A stretch of 64,000 nucleotides of DNA from NCBI RefSeq assembly GCF_026712205.1, contig NZ_JAPPUW010000005.1:205009-269008 (forward strand), written 5' to 3'. This stretch comes from Pelomonas aquatica. GTDB taxonomy: Bacteria > Pseudomonadota > Gammaproteobacteria > Burkholderiales > Burkholderiaceae_C. Both the position numbers and the translations under genes were made by a program. How positions within the stretch are numbered: position 1 is the first letter of the stretch; the number at the start of each line of letters is the position of its first letter. Shown here in pieces: positions 52,211 through 64,000 of this stretch. A model generated the notes under the pieces. That model worked only from the letters and a program-made list of their open reading frames with translations, ran no database searches and had not been told where the DNA came from.

Positions 52211-52634
52211 GGCGGAGTGGACTCGGGCGGGGCGCCGATCTTAGAAGTGGCGATATTGCGCGAGTTTGTCGTGAATCCGCGACAGCCACGAAGCGGCATC
52301 GCATGGTCCGCAGCGATGGCGCAGCCCGCACGCATTTGGCGCGCCCGGAGCCGCTTTACGAGGAGATGACAAGGCGATCCAGGGCCGAAAACCGGGGCTG
52401 TCGGCGGGTACGCGACGCACCATCGGGGTGCCTCTTCCCGTTGGTCAAGGGCAAAAAATCTGCTTCTGACTTACCCGTAAAGTTTTGTCACGGAAAGTCA
52501 TGACAATTCCGTCACGGTTGCGGCCGTTTATTTTTTGGACGCCGAGCAGTACGACAGCCAACACGTCACGTGACGTTTTTTGACGATTTCGACATCAGCC
52601 GCGCGGCAGCGCGCGAACAACAGGAGTGATTGGG
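52211..52634. promoter_or_regulatory. Divergent control region with GTCAC motifs and two palindromes upstream of the TonB receptor
   Basis: This 424-bp gap has no convincing gene and becomes A/T-richer from about 52440. ACGGAA-a-GTCATGAC-aa-TTCCGT (52490-52512) is an interrupted inverted repeat. ACGTCACGTGACGT (52563-52576) is a perfect 14-bp palindrome 58 bp before the receptor ATG. GTCAC/GTCAT/GTGAC pentamers recur at 52487, 52497, 52511, 52565 and 52570. These look like operators for an unidentified regulator. The receptor has a clear AGGAG ribosome-binding site at 52622-52626. Confidence 0.55.
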
Positions 52635-55118
52635 ATGACTGAACAGCAATTGGCCCGCTTTGCCCGCACGGCGCTGAGTGTCGCCGTGGCAGCCCTGGCC
52701 GCGCCGGCCGTGCATGCGCAGACCGCGCCGGCCGCCGACACCGACAAGGATCAGGCTGCGCCGCGCGCCCAGGACGACAAGGTGCGTCTGGGCACGATCA
52801 CCGTCGTCGGCTCCGGCGGCAAGCTGGGTTCGGGCCTGATGATCAATGACGATTCGGTCAAGGGCCGCAGCACGGTCACCAAGGCTTCCATCGAGAAGGA
52901 CCGTGCCACCGGCAACTCCTACCAGGCCATCGCGTTGCTGCCGGGCGTCAATACCTACAGCTATGACGGTACCGGCCTGTTCGGCGGCGGCCTGTCCGTG
53001 CGCGGCTTCAACTCGGACCAGCTTGGCTTCACCGTGAACGGCGTTCCGGTCAACGACTCGGGCAACTTCGCGGTCTATCCGCAGGAATTCATCGACACGG
53101 AAAACGTCTGCACGACCTCCGTGGCCCAGGGGTCTACCGAACTCGAAACCCCCAGCGGTGGCGCCTCCGGTGGCAGCATCAGCATCATCACCTGTGATCC
53201 CAATGACACGCGCCGCCTGCGCGTCTCGCAGACCCTGGGCGGCCTGAACATGACGCGCACCTATCTGCGCGCGGATTCGGGCCGTTTCGCCAACAACATG
53301 GCCAAGGTGTTCCTGAGCTATTCGCACACCACAGCCGACAAATGGAAGGGCGAGGGCAAGGCGAAGAAGGACCACATCGACTTCGGCTTCGCGCTGGACC
53401 TGTCCGAAGAGAACCGTCTGCTGGGCTCGGTGCTCTACAACCGTGCCATCAACAACAACATCTATTCGCTGACCCTGCCGCAGCTGAACGCGAACGGCTA
53501 TGGCTCCGATTTCGCAACCACCTTCAAGCCGCGTCTGGCGCCGGTCAACGGCACCGCGCAGACGGAAACGGCGATGAGCCCGATCTTCTACAAAACCTCG
53601 CTGAACCCGTTCGAGAACGTGATCGCATCGGTTTCGGGCTCCTTCAAAGTCGCCCAGGACACTTATCTGAAGGTGCAGCCCTACTTCTGGTACGGTTTCG
53701 GCAACGGCGGCTGGTCGGAGGCCCTGCTGGACGAGACGGGCACCAAGCCCATCAGCGGCGGGACTGCGGGCAACAGCCTGGTGGGTGGTGCAGTCGACAT
53801 CAACGGCGACGGCGACAAGTTGGACACGGTGCGGGTGGCGCGCGCCAGCGTGACCAGGACCCAGCGTCCTGGCGTGACGGCCGAGTTGAGCACGACGCTG
53901 GGCAGCCACTACCTGAAGTTCGGCATCTGGTACGAGCGTGCCCAGCACCGCCAGACCCAGCCGGCCGTGCAGCTGAATGACGACGGCACGCCGGCAGACA
54001 TGTGGCTGCAGTCGGGCTGCGTCAAGCGCGCCAACGGCAGCTGCTACGAAGGCCGTGACTGGAAGACCGTCAGCACGTCGTATCAGGCCTACTTCAACGA
54101 CCAGATCGGCTTTGCCGATGATCGCGGCTTGCTGTCCCTGGGCGTGCGCGCACCGCACGTCAGCCGCGATGTGACCAACTACGCCAGCGAAGGCCTCACG
54201 CGGTCCTACACGTCGCCCACCGCGACGACCTACACCAGCGTCAGCCAGGACTACCAGATCAAGCGCTCGTTCAGTGAACTGCTGCCGCAGGTCGGCGTGC
54301 GCTTCAACCTGGACCGGCGCCAACAGGTCTTCACGAACGTGGCGAAGAACTTCCGCGCGCCGCCGAACTTCGCGTTCACGGGCAGCAACCTGCGCTTCGT
54401 CAACGGCGTCATCACGCCCTGGACGGAAATCAAGGCCGAGACCGCGGTCATGACCGACCTGGGCTATCGCTTCCAGTCGCCGGCCGTGTCGTTCAGCGTC
54501 ACTGCGTTCAACTCGGACTTCAAGGATCGCCAGGCCAATGCCTTCGATCCCAACACTCTGGTCAACGTCTACATGAACGCCGGCAAGGTGAACGTGCGTG
54601 GCCTGGAGTTCGAAGCTGCCAGCGGCGTGTTCGGTGGCTTCTCGGCCTACGGTTCGCTGACGTTGCAGAAGAGCAAGGTCAAGGACGACCTGCAGGTCAC
54701 CTCGACGGTCACGTTGCCGACGTCCGGCAAGCAGTTCACCCTCACGCCGCGCTACCTGGCTGGCCTGGCATTGCAGTACGAACAAGGCCCGTTCTACGTC
54801 CGTGTCAAGGGCAAGTATTCGGGCTCCCAGTACGCCACGCTGATGAACGACGAGGCCGCGCCGGCCTACACGACGGCCGACGTGGACGCGGGTTACAGGG
54901 TGGGCAACCTGGGTCTGTTGAAGAATGCGTTGCTGCGCTTCAACGTCAGCAACCTCGGCAACACCAAGTACCGCAACCCGTCGTCGGGCACGGTGCTGGC
55001 CGCAACCCCCTACACCAATGCCGCGGGTGTGACCTATTCGCCGGGCACGTCCATCCCCTCCTACTACCTCGGTGCCCCGCGCCTGAGCACGCTGACCTTC
55101 AGCGCAGATTTCGAGTAA
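52635..55118 (+). CDS. TonB-dependent outer-membrane receptor
   Basis: The 827-aa protein has a signal peptide (cleavage near AVHA-Q, about 28), a TonB-box-like GTITVVGSG, a plug domain ([60 protein letters not shown]) and a beta-barrel ending TLTFSADFE. The usual C-terminal aromatic is followed by Glu. Two Cys pairs (CTTS…[15 protein letters not shown]) may form disulfides. Codons look less G/C-biased than those of its neighbours, by eye. The ATG at 52635 sits 8 nt after AGGAG; a GTG 9 nt upstream is less likely. Substrate is unknown; no tonB, siderophore or other uptake gene is adjacent. Confidence 0.92.
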   Translation: MTEQQLARFARTALSVAVAALAAPAVHAQTAPAADTDKDQAAPRAQDDKVRLGTITVVGSGGKLGSGLMINDDSVKGRSTVTKASIEKDRATGNSYQAIALLPGVNTYSYDGTGLFGGGLSVRGFNSDQLGFTVNGVPVNDSGNFAVYPQEFIDTENVCTTSVAQGSTELETPSGGASGGSISIITCDPNDTRRLRVSQTLGGLNMTRTYLRADSGRFANNMAKVFLSYSHTTADKWKGEGKAKKDHIDFGFALDLSEENRLLGSVLYNRAINNNIYSLTLPQLNANGYGSDFATTFKPRLAPVNGTAQTETAMSPIFYKTSLNPFENVIASVSGSFKVAQDTYLKVQPYFWYGFGNGGWSEALLDETGTKPISGGTAGNSLVGGAVDINGDGDKLDTVRVARASVTRTQRPGVTAELSTTLGSHYLKFGIWYERAQHRQTQPAVQLNDDGTPADMWLQSGCVKRANGSCYEGRDWKTVSTSYQAYFNDQIGFADDRGLLSLGVRAPHVSRDVTNYASEGLTRSYTSPTATTYTSVSQDYQIKRSFSELLPQVGVRFNLDRRQQVFTNVAKNFRAPPNFAFTGSNLRFVNGVITPWTEIKAETAVMTDLGYRFQSPAVSFSVTAFNSDFKDRQANAFDPNTLVNVYMNAGKVNVRGLEFEAASGVFGGFSAYGSLTLQKSKVKDDLQVTSTVTLPTSGKQFTLTPRYLAGLALQYEQGPFYVRVKGKYSGSQYATLMNDEAAPAYTTADVDAGYRVGNLGLLKNALLRFNVSNLGNTKYRNPSSGTVLAATPYTNAAGVTYSPGTSIPSYYLGAPRLSTLTFSADFE

Positions 55119-55134
55119 GCCATCGGGGGCATGA

Positions 55135-55210
55135 CCCTCGGGCCTGCACAAAGGCCCGAGGGGCGGTGTCGCAACCGCGAGCGCAGCCAGAAGCTGCCTC
55201 GCGGTTTTTT
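55135..55210 (+). terminator. Double hairpin terminator after the TonB receptor
   Basis: First hairpin: CCCTCGGGCCT / AGGCCCGAGGG (55135-55162), 11-bp stem. Second: AACCGCGAG / CTCGCGGTT with an inner GCAGC-cagaa-GCTGC extension (55173-55206), then TTTT. The second is a classical Rho-independent terminator; it lies between the receptor and the convergent gabD gene. Confidence 0.88.
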
Positions 55211-55225
55211 CGTTTCCGCGGCCTG

Positions 55226-56710
55226 CTACCGGTGGATGTCACCCAGGCAGAGGTATTTGACCTCGACATAGTCCTCGATGCCCTGGCGCCCGCCCTCGCG
55301 GCCCAGGCCGGATTGCTTGACGCCGCCGAAGGGCACCTCGGCCGTCGAGATCAGGCCGGTGTTGATGCCGACCATGCCGTATTCCAGCGCCTCGCCGACG
55401 CGGAAGATGCGGCCGATGTCGCGGCTGTAGAAATAGCTGGCCAGGCCGAACTCGGTCGCGTTGGCGAGGCGGATGGCGTCCTCTTCCGTCTGGAACCTGA
55501 ACACCGGCGCCACCGGGCCGAAGGTCTCCTCGCGCGAGCACAGCATCTGCGGCGTCGCGTCGGCCAGCAGCGTGGGCTCGAAGAAGTGGCCGCCGCCGCC
55601 CTCGATGCGCTTGCCGCCGGTCAGCAGCTTGGCGCCCAGCGCGATCGCGTCGGCCACATGGGTCTCGACCTTCTGCAGGGCCTGGTCGTCGATCAGCGGG
55701 CCGACGTTGATGCCGGCCTCGAAGCCGTTGCCCGTCTTCAGCGTCTTGACCCTGGCCGCGAACTTCTCCAGGAAGGCGTCGTAGACGCCCGCCTGCACAT
55801 AGATGCGGTTGGCGCAGACGCAGGTCTGGCCGGCGTTGCGGTATTTGCTGGCGACCGCGCCGTCCACGGCGGAGTCCAGGTCGGCATCGTCGAAGACGAT
55901 GAAGGGCGCATTGCCGCCCAGCTCCAGGCTGAGCTTCTTGACCGTCGGCGCGCACTGGCGCATCAGGATGCGGCCGACCTCGGTGGAGCCGGTGAAGGAC
56001 AGGTGCCTGACGACGTCGCTGTCGCACAGCAACTGGCCGATCTCGATGGACTGCTGTGCGTCCGCCGTCAGCACGTTCAGCACGCCGGACGGCATGCCGG
56101 CGCGCTGCGCCAGCTCGGCCGCGGCCAGCGCGGTCAGCGGCGTGGCCTCGGCCGGCTTGATGATGACGGTGCAGCCCGCGGCCAGCGCCGGCGCGACCTT
56201 GCGCGTGATCATGGCCAGCGGGAAGTTCCACGGCGTGATGGCCGCGCAGACGCCCATGGCCTGCTTGACGACGAGGTAGCGCTTGGTCGGGTCGGTCGTC
56301 GGGATGGTCTCGCCATAGACCCGCTTGCCCTCCTCGGCGAACCAGTCGAGGAAGCTCGCGCCGTAGATCACCTCGCCGCGCGCCTCGGCCAGCGGCTTGC
56401 CCTGCTCGGCCGTCATCAGACGGGCCAGGTCGTCGGCATGCTTGACGAGCAGCTGCTGCCAGCGCAGCAGCACGGCGGCGCGCTCCTTGGCGGGCTTGGA
56501 ACGCCAGGCGTTCAGCGCGTTGGCGGCGGCGGCGATGGCCGCCTCGGTCTCGGCGCGGCCGAGGTTGGGCACCTGGGCCAGTTCGCGGCCGGTGGCGGGG
56601 TCGGTCACGGCGAAGCTGCCGGGGCCGGCGACCCACTCGCCGTTGATCAGGGCCTGGGTGCGCAGCAGGCCGGCGTCGTCCAGCGCCGCCAGGGGGGAAT
56701 TCGCGTCCAT
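55226..56710 (-). CDS. gabD: NAD(P)-dependent succinate-semialdehyde dehydrogenase
   Basis: GabD oxidises succinate semialdehyde to succinate in GABA and related catabolism. The 494-aa aldehyde dehydrogenase has [60 protein letters not shown], catalytic Glu in [18 protein letters not shown] and Cys297 in [20 protein letters not shown], with [20 protein letters not shown] typical of GabD. The ATG at 56710 has a GGAG ribosome-binding site. No gabT lies nearby, so the exact aldehyde is inferred from family resemblance. It is divergent from alaS. Confidence 0.9.
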   Translation of the reverse strand: MDANSPLAALDDAGLLRTQALINGEWVAGPGSFAVTDPATGRELAQVPNLGRAETEAAIAAAANALNAWRSKPAKERAAVLLRWQQLLVKHADDLARLMTAEQGKPLAEARGEVIYGASFLDWFAEEGKRVYGETIPTTDPTKRYLVVKQAMGVCAAITPWNFPLAMITRKVAPALAAGCTVIIKPAEATPLTALAAAELAQRAGMPSGVLNVLTADAQQSIEIGQLLCDSDVVRHLSFTGSTEVGRILMRQCAPTVKKLSLELGGNAPFIVFDDADLDSAVDGAVASKYRNAGQTCVCANRIYVQAGVYDAFLEKFAARVKTLKTGNGFEAGINVGPLIDDQALQKVETHVADAIALGAKLLTGGKRIEGGGGHFFEPTLLADATPQMLCSREETFGPVAPVFRFQTEEDAIRLANATEFGLASYFYSRDIGRIFRVGEALEYGMVGINTGLISTAEVPFGGVKQSGLGREGGRQGIEDYVEVKYLCLGDIHR

Positions 56711-56827
56711 TCGGGGATCTCCAGAAGGTATGGCCGGCACTCTACCCCCCGGCGGGCAAGGCCCGCTCTCTACAATCGCGCCTCTTTGTCACTGACCATT
56801 TCGTCAATTTCTCAGGAAGCCCCCGGA

Positions 56828-59467
<2,640 letters not shown>

Positions 59468-59489
59468 CCGCTGGGTTAGGAAGAAGAAG

Positions 59490-59515
59490 CGGGCGGCCCA
59501 TGGGCCGCCCGTTTT
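59490..59515. terminator. Palindromic bidirectional terminator between alaS and mcp
   Basis: A perfect 22-bp palindrome, CGGGCGGCCC-AT-GGGCCGCCCG (59490-59511), is preceded by an A-rich stretch (AAGAAGAAG) and followed by TTTTGCTTT, which suits termination from both sides. Confidence 0.88.
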
Positions 59516-59540
59516 GCTTTCCGGGCCTCGTGAAGGCCGC

Positions 59541-61724
59541 TCAGAAGGTTTCCCAGTCGCCGTCGTCGGCGGGCGCGGGTGCCGGCGGCGCAGGGCGGGG
59601 CGCGGCCGGGGCGCTGGCGCGCGGTGCCGGCGCGGCGACCGCGGGCGGCTTGGTCTTCGCCTTGACTGGCGCTGCTGCGGGCTTGCGGCCAGCGGTCGGA
59701 GTTGCGGGCCTGGCCGCGGCGGCAACGGCAGGCTTGGGCGGCGCGGCCTTGGCGACGACCGGCGCCGGCGCGGCGGGCCGCGGTGCCGCCACGCGGTGAG
59801 GCTCGCTGCCCGCGACACGGAACACGGCCACCGCCTCGACCAAGCGCTGCGCCTGCTCCTTGAGGCTTTCGGCGGCGGCGGCGGACTGCTCGACGAGGGC
59901 CGCGTTCTGCTGCGTCATCTGGTCCAGCTGCACGACCGAGGTGTTGACCGACGCGATGCCCTCGCTCTGCTCGGTGGCGGCCGAGCTGATCTCGCCGATG
60001 ATGTCCTGCACGCGCTGCACGCTGGAGACGATCTCGCCCATGGTCGTGCCGGCCGTCTGCACGAGGCGGGCGCCGTTCTCGACGCGCTCCACGCTGTTGC
60101 CGATCAGGGCCTTGATCTCCTTGGCCGCCTCGGCGCTGCGGCCCGCGAGGGAGCGCACCTCGCCGGCCACGACCGCGAAGCCGCGGCCCTGCTCGCCGGC
60201 GCGTGCCGCCTCCACCGCCGCATTCAGCGCGAGGATGTTGGTCTGGAAGGCGATGCCGTCGATGGTGCCGATGATGTCGGCGATCTTCTTGCTGGCCGCG
60301 TTGATCTCGTCCATCGTCGTGACGACCTGACCGACGACCTCGCCGCCCCGCGTGGCCGCCGACACGGCGGACTGCACGAGCTGGTTGGCCGTGCGGGCCG
60401 AGTCGGCCGTCTGGCGCACGGTGCCGGTCAGCTCGCTCATCGACGAGGCCGCGTTCTGCAGATTGCTGGCGGTCTGCTCGGTGCGCTGGCTCAGGTCGAG
60501 ATTGCCGGTGGCGATCTCGGTGCTGGCGGTGCCGATGCTGTCGACGGAATTGCGCACCGTGCCGATGGTGGCGGCCAGGCGCTGGCGCATGCTCTCGGTG
60601 TCCTGGATCAGCGAGCCGATCTCGTCGTTGCGGCTGCTGCCGACCGACTGGCTGAGGTCGCCGTCGGCGATGGCGCCCACGGCCTTTTGCAGCGAGGCCA
60701 GTGGCCGGGCGACCCAGCGCCGCATCATCCACATCAGGCCGAAGCCCAGGCCCACGGCCGTCAACGCCAGGGCGCCCCAGAAGAACCACAGCGTCGTGCG
60801 GCCGGCGGCCTGAGCTTCGCCGCGCGAGACCTGGGCGACGACCCAGTAGCCGGTCTTCTCGCTCTTGCGGGCGACGGCGAAGTTGTCGCTCCTGCCGTTG
60901 CCGAGCACGTCGGGCACGTCGTCCAGCACGGCCTCGCTGCCGGCCTGCCCGGCCAGCACCTTCTCGAAGCCGGGCGCGACGTTGGCGAGCAGCTTGCCCT
61001 TGGCCGTCGGGTGAGCCGCGAGCAGGGCCTTGGACGCGTCCTTGGACATCGCGACGATGTAGGTGCCGCCATGCTCGAAGAACTTGGCGCTGCCGGCCAT
61101 GCGGTCCATGGCCTGCTCGAAGGCATCGAGGTCGAAGCCGACGAAGAGGATGCCGACGACCTTGCCGGCGTCGCTCTTGATCGGCTCGTAGTGCGTCATG
61201 TAGGCGCGGCCGAACAGCAGCGCGCGGCCCGTGTAGGGCTTGCCGGCCACGGCCGCGACATAGGCCGGGTGGGCCTTGCCCAGCATCGTGCCCATCACCC
61301 GCTCGCCCTTCTCGTTCTTCAGCGACGTGGTGATGCATTCGAAGTCGTCGCCCTTGGCGACGAAGACGGTGGCCACCCCGCCGTTGACGGCCGCGAACTT
61401 GTCGACCTGGGTGAAATTGCCGTTGAGCTTGGGGCCCCAGTCGCGCAGGTCGCCGGTGGCCTCGTCGAGCGTGAAGCTCGGGCCGAAGTCCTGCCGGAAG
61501 GAGCCGAAGCTGCGCTCGATCTGCTTGGCGGCGACCTCGTCCATGGCCTGCATCGCATCGACCAGGGAGGAGGCCTTGTCGCCCACCCAGGTCTGCACCT
61601 GTTCGTTGGCTGAGCGTTTGAGCAGCGTGCCGACGATGAGGCTGACCCCCAGCAGCACGGCCGCGACCGCGATGGCGCCGGTCATCGAGACCTGGCGGGC
61701 GATGGAGTGGACGGGTTGACTCAT
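59541..61724 (-). CDS. Methyl-accepting chemotaxis protein with C-terminal WETF tether
   Basis: The 727-aa receptor has TM1 (about 13-34), a periplasmic Cache-like sensor (about 40-305), TM2 (about 310-334), HAMP and a cytoplasmic hairpin ([40 protein letters not shown]). An Ala/Pro/Lys-rich linker (about 655-718) ends in DGDWETF, matching the xWE(T/S)F pentapeptide that tethers CheR/CheB in enteric receptors. An RBS (CTGGAG) precedes the ATG. It is last of cheA-cheW-mcp on the minus strand, 84 bp after cheW. The ligand is unknown. Confidence 0.95.
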   Translation of the reverse strand: MSQPVHSIARQVSMTGAIAVAAVLLGVSLIVGTLLKRSANEQVQTWVGDKASSLVDAMQAMDEVAAKQIERSFGSFRQDFGPSFTLDEATGDLRDWGPKLNGNFTQVDKFAAVNGGVATVFVAKGDDFECITTSLKNEKGERVMGTMLGKAHPAYVAAVAGKPYTGRALLFGRAYMTHYEPIKSDAGKVVGILFVGFDLDAFEQAMDRMAGSAKFFEHGGTYIVAMSKDASKALLAAHPTAKGKLLANVAPGFEKVLAGQAGSEAVLDDVPDVLGNGRSDNFAVARKSEKTGYWVVAQVSRGEAQAAGRTTLWFFWGALALTAVGLGFGLMWMMRRWVARPLASLQKAVGAIADGDLSQSVGSSRNDEIGSLIQDTESMRQRLAATIGTVRNSVDSIGTASTEIATGNLDLSQRTEQTASNLQNAASSMSELTGTVRQTADSARTANQLVQSAVSAATRGGEVVGQVVTTMDEINAASKKIADIIGTIDGIAFQTNILALNAAVEAARAGEQGRGFAVVAGEVRSLAGRSAEAAKEIKALIGNSVERVENGARLVQTAGTTMGEIVSSVQRVQDIIGEISSAATEQSEGIASVNTSVVQLDQMTQQNAALVEQSAAAAESLKEQAQRLVEAVAVFRVAGSEPHRVAAPRPAAPAPVVAKAAPPKPAVAAAARPATPTAGRKPAAAPVKAKTKPPAVAAPAPRASAPAAPRPAPPAPAPADDGDWETF

Positions 61725-61808
61725 GCAGTTCTCCAGAAGCCTAGTCGGGCAGGGCTCCGCATGCCTCGCTGCGTGGCGAGGGTGCGTCAGGGGTTCAGGG
61801 CCACGCGC

Positions 61809-62336
61809 TCAGGCGGCGATGGCCGCATCCATCAGGCCCATCTCGGCGCTGCTCATCAGCCCCTCGATGTCCATCAGGATCAGCATGCGCTCGCCGACCG
61901 AGCCGATGCCGGTGATGAAGCTCGTGTCTACGGAGGCCGCGCTCAGTTCGGGCGCGGGCTTGATCGCGTCACGGTTCAGTTCCAGCACGTCGGACACCGA
62001 ATCGACCACCGCGCCGACGACGCGGTTCTTCACGTTCAGCACGATGACGACCGTGAAGCCGTTGTACTCGGCGCTCGGGCAGCCCAGTTTCAGCCGCAGG
62101 TCGACGATGGGGACGATGACGCCGCGCAGGTTGACGACGCCCTTGATGAAGTCCGGCGCGTTGGCGATGCGCGTGGGCGCCTCGTAGGAGCGAATCTCCT
62201 GCACCTTCAGGATGTCGATGCCGTACTCCTCGGAACCGAGGCGAAAGGTCAGGTACTCGCCGCTCTTGGGGCCGTGGGCCTTGGTGGTGGCGACGGCGCC
62301 TTGCTGGCGCAGGGCGGGGACGTTGCTGGCTTCCAT
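61809..62336 (-). CDS. cheW: Chemotaxis protein CheW (paralogue 2)
   Basis: The 175-aa adaptor has [50 protein letters not shown] and [20 protein letters not shown]. It lies 27 bp after cheA and before mcp, so this is the canonical CheW of the main chemotaxis complex here. It is strongly similar to the cheW at 38959-39459; the N-terminal tails (about 25 residues) differ most. An AGGAGA-type ribosome-binding site (ggagaggtctgc, minus strand) precedes the ATG. Confidence 0.97.
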   Translation of the reverse strand: MEASNVPALRQQGAVATTKAHGPKSGEYLTFRLGSEEYGIDILKVQEIRSYEAPTRIANAPDFIKGVVNLRGVIVPIVDLRLKLGCPSAEYNGFTVVIVLNVKNRVVGAVVDSVSDVLELNRDAIKPAPELSAASVDTSFITGIGSVGERMLILMDIEGLMSSAEMGLMDAAIAA

Positions 62337-62363
62337 GCAGACCTCTCCTTGCTGTGTGATGGG

Positions 62364-64000
62364 TTAGTGGCGGGAGCGGCGCACGAGGCTGCCGACGTCC
62401 AGGATCAGGGCCACGCGGCCGTCGCCCATGATGGTGGCGCCGGACACGTCGTTGACCTTGCGGTAGTTGGCCTCGAGGTTCTTCACGACGACCTGCTGCT
62501 GGCCGAGCAGCTCGTCGACGAGCAGCGCGACGCGGCCGCCCTCGGCCTCGACGACGACCATGATGGAGGACACATGCTCGAAGTCGAAGCGCGGCACGTC
62601 GAAGACCTTCTCGAGCTCGATGACGGGCATGTACTCGTCGCGCACCTCGACGACGCGGCCGGAGCCGGCGACGGTCTTGATGGTGTTGGACTGCACCTGG
62701 AAGGACTCGACGACCGAGGACAGCGGCAGGATGTAGCACTCGTCGCCAACGCCCACGCTCATGCCGTCCATGATGGCCAGCGTCAGCGGCAGGCGCACGG
62801 ACACCTTCATGCCATAGCCCTCGGCGGAATCGATCTCGACCGTGCCGCCGAGCGAGGTGATGTTCTTCTTGACCACGTCCATGCCGACGCCGCGGCCGGA
62901 CACGTCGGTGACCTGCTCGGCGGTGGAGAAGCCGGGCGCGAAGATCAGGTTCCAGCATTCGGCGTCGGTCATGCTGTCCGGCGCGTCGATGCCCTTCTCG
63001 CGGGCCTTCCTGATGAGCTTGTCGCGGTTCAGGCCGCGGCCGTCGTCGCGCACCTCGATGACGATGCTGCCGCCCTGGTGGGAGGCGATCAGCGTGATGG
63101 TGCCCTGCTCGGACTTGCCGCGGGCGACGCGGTCCTCGGGCATCTCGATGCCGTGGTCGCAGCTGTTGCGCACCAGGTGGGTCAGCGGGTCGGTGATCTT
63201 CTCGACCAGGCTCTTGTCCAGCTCGGTGGCCTCGCCCTGCGTGACCAGCTCGACCTTCTTGCCGAGCTTGGCGGCCAGGTCGCGCAGCATGCGCGGGAAG
63301 CGGTTGAACACGGTCGACATCGGAATCATCCGGATCGACATGACGGACTCTTGCAGGTCGCGCGTGTTGCGTTCCAGGTCGGCCAGGCCGCTGGTGAGCT
63401 GCTGGTAGAGCGCCGGGTCCAGCTCGCGGCTGTTCTGGGCCAGCATGGCCTGCGTGATGACGAGCTCGCCGACGAGGTTGATGAGCTGGTCGACCTTCTC
63501 GATGGACACGCGCAGCGTGGTCTGGTCCATGCCGCCGCCGGCGGGCTTGGCATCGGTCTTGGCGGGCGCGGCGGGACGGGCCGGCACGATGGCCGCCGCC
63601 GGCTTGGCCTCGGCCGCCGGCGCGTGCGCCGGGGCGGCGTCGACGGGCACGCCCGGCGCGTCGTCGAAGAAGCCGTAGCCGGGGTCGGCCGAGGGCGCCT
63701 CGGCCGGCGGTGCGCCGGGGGCGCCTTCATAGAAGCCGAAGCCCGGGCCGAGCGGTATGAGCTTGACCTGGTCGCGGGCGACGTGGAAGGTGAACAGGTC
63801 CAGCAGGTCGTTGTCGGCGCTGCTGGTCAGCACCTTGAAGCGGCGCATGCCGTCGGAGCTCTGGCCGGCGTCCAGCGGTTCGATGGTGCCGAGGTCGGTG
63901 ATCTCCTTGAACAGCTCGATGAGGTTATCGGCCAGGCCGGGGTCGTTCAGCGGGCCGACCTGCAGCTCCAGCAGGCGCGCGCCGGGCCTGGCCTCGGCGG
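62364..64000 (-). CDS. cheA: Chemotaxis histidine kinase CheA, 5' end beyond the window
   Basis: The frame is open to the window edge; about 545 residues are visible, so the Hpt (P1) domain is outside. Seen in order: FKVLTSSADNDLLDLFTFHV (a P2/receiver-contact-like region), an Ala/Pro linker, the dimerisation helices (TLRVSIEKVDQLINLVGELV), HATPase (LVRNSCDHGIEMPEDRVARG, IEVRDDGRGLNRDKLIRKAR, FSTAEQVTDVSGRGVGMDVV) and a CheW-like regulatory domain to the TAA at 62364. It is followed by cheW (27 bp) and mcp. It phosphorylates CheY/CheB, which are not in the window. Confidence 0.96.
   Translation of the reverse strand, partial: AEARPGARLLELQVGPLNDPGLADNLIELFKEITDLGTIEPLDAGQSSDGMRRFKVLTSSADNDLLDLFTFHVARDQVKLIPLGPGFGFYEGAPGAPPAEAPSADPGYGFFDDAPGVPVDAAPAHAPAAEAKPAAAIVPARPAAPAKTDAKPAGGGMDQTTLRVSIEKVDQLINLVGELVITQAMLAQNSRELDPALYQQLTSGLADLERNTRDLQESVMSIRMIPMSTVFNRFPRMLRDLAAKLGKKVELVTQGEATELDKSLVEKITDPLTHLVRNSCDHGIEMPEDRVARGKSEQGTITLIASHQGGSIVIEVRDDGRGLNRDKLIRKAREKGIDAPDSMTDAECWNLIFAPGFSTAEQVTDVSGRGVGMDVVKKNITSLGGTVEIDSAEGYGMKVSVRLPLTLAIMDGMSVGVGDECYILPLSSVVESFQVQSNTIKTVAGSGRVVEVRDEYMPVIELEKVFDVPRFDFEHVSSIMVVVEAEGGRVALLVDELLGQQQVVVKNLEANYRKVNDVSGATIMGDGRVALILDVGSLVRRSRH

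Noticed and set aside
52303..52503. 66-codon ORF in the gap upstream of the TonB receptor
   Set aside because: No ribosome-binding site, no recognisable features, and it runs into the likely operator region.
52486..52516. Possible Pho box in the TonB receptor promoter (TGTCAC/GTCAT repeats)
   Set aside because: Repeats are spaced 10 and 14 bp, not the 11 bp expected for PhoB, and flanking bases do not match the consensus.

Overview
The window is about 64 kb of GC-rich, densely packed chromosome from a betaproteobacterium, most likely order Burkholderiales in the Rubrivivax/Leptothrix/Roseateles neighbourhood. This placement is inferred from gene order: thiD-hemL-mpl beside rubredoxin-pilGHIJL, yqgE-ruvX-pyrR-pyrB-pyrC', rhodanese-grxC-secB-gpsA-trmL, and a cytochrome aa3 oxidase operon whose subunit II carries a cytochrome c domain. 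It reads as core genome. I see no prophage, transposase, CRISPR array, restriction system or toxin-antitoxin pair. Most long open frames antisense to the genes are GC-bias shadows and are left out.

Layout. 1-1.0 kb: end of a metalloprotease gene and a PaaI-type thioesterase. 1.06-4.7 kb (minus): mpl, hemL, thiD. 4.9-15.9 kb (plus): rubredoxin and the pilGHIJ-pilL twitching chemosensory operon, ending in a diguanylate cyclase. 15.9-17.4 kb: photolyase. 17.4-22.0 kb: yqgE, ruvX, pyrR, pyrB, a zinc-ligand-less dihydroorotase (pyrC') and plsC. 22.0-23.6 kb (minus): hyi-like isomerase and gpmA. 23.7-26.1 kb: rhodanese, grxC, secB, gpsA. 26.1-27.5 kb (minus): trmL and comF. 27.5-37.8 kb: a BioC-like protein, then the cytochrome c oxidase block (coxB, coxA, a 37-aa small protein, ctaG, DUF2970, coxC, surf1, an SCO-like protein, ctaA, ctaB, sco). 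37.9-39.5 kb (minus): rpoH behind a perfect CIRCE operator, and a cheW. 39.5-46.6 kb (minus): MASE1-CHASE hybrid kinase, FtsX-type permease, and a C39-like lipoprotein peptidase with its small partner (PA2778/PA2779 families). 46.8 kb: tRNA-Gly(CCC). 46.9-50.4 kb (minus): REC-GGDEF protein and hybrid kinase. 50.5-55.1 kb: a 5'-nucleotidase-type lipoprotein divergent from a TonB-dependent receptor. 55.2-59.5 kb: gabD and alaS. 59.5-64 kb (minus): cheA-cheW-mcp, with cheA running off the end.

Functional themes. Three chemosensory or two-component groups and two diguanylate cyclases make this a signalling-rich stretch (Pil-Chp, Che, and two hybrid kinases). The terminal oxidase block carries structural subunits, heme A synthesis and copper delivery together. 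The pyr cluster encodes aspartate transcarbamoylase with its inactive DHOase partner.

The most unusual observations: (1) a family of roughly 65-75 nt palindromic intergenic elements sits exactly at three stop/start junctions inside operons (pilH/pilI, yqgE/ruvX, pyrC'/plsC), each flanked by 10-16 bp direct repeats that contain the stop/start codons, as if the element inserted into translationally coupled junctions and duplicated them; (2) a C39-like peptidase is translationally coupled to a small exported protein with a Gly-Gly just before its membrane segment, a candidate enzyme-substrate pair; (3) rpoH has a perfect CIRCE; (4) the 3' end of mpl is duplicated just beyond its stop codon.
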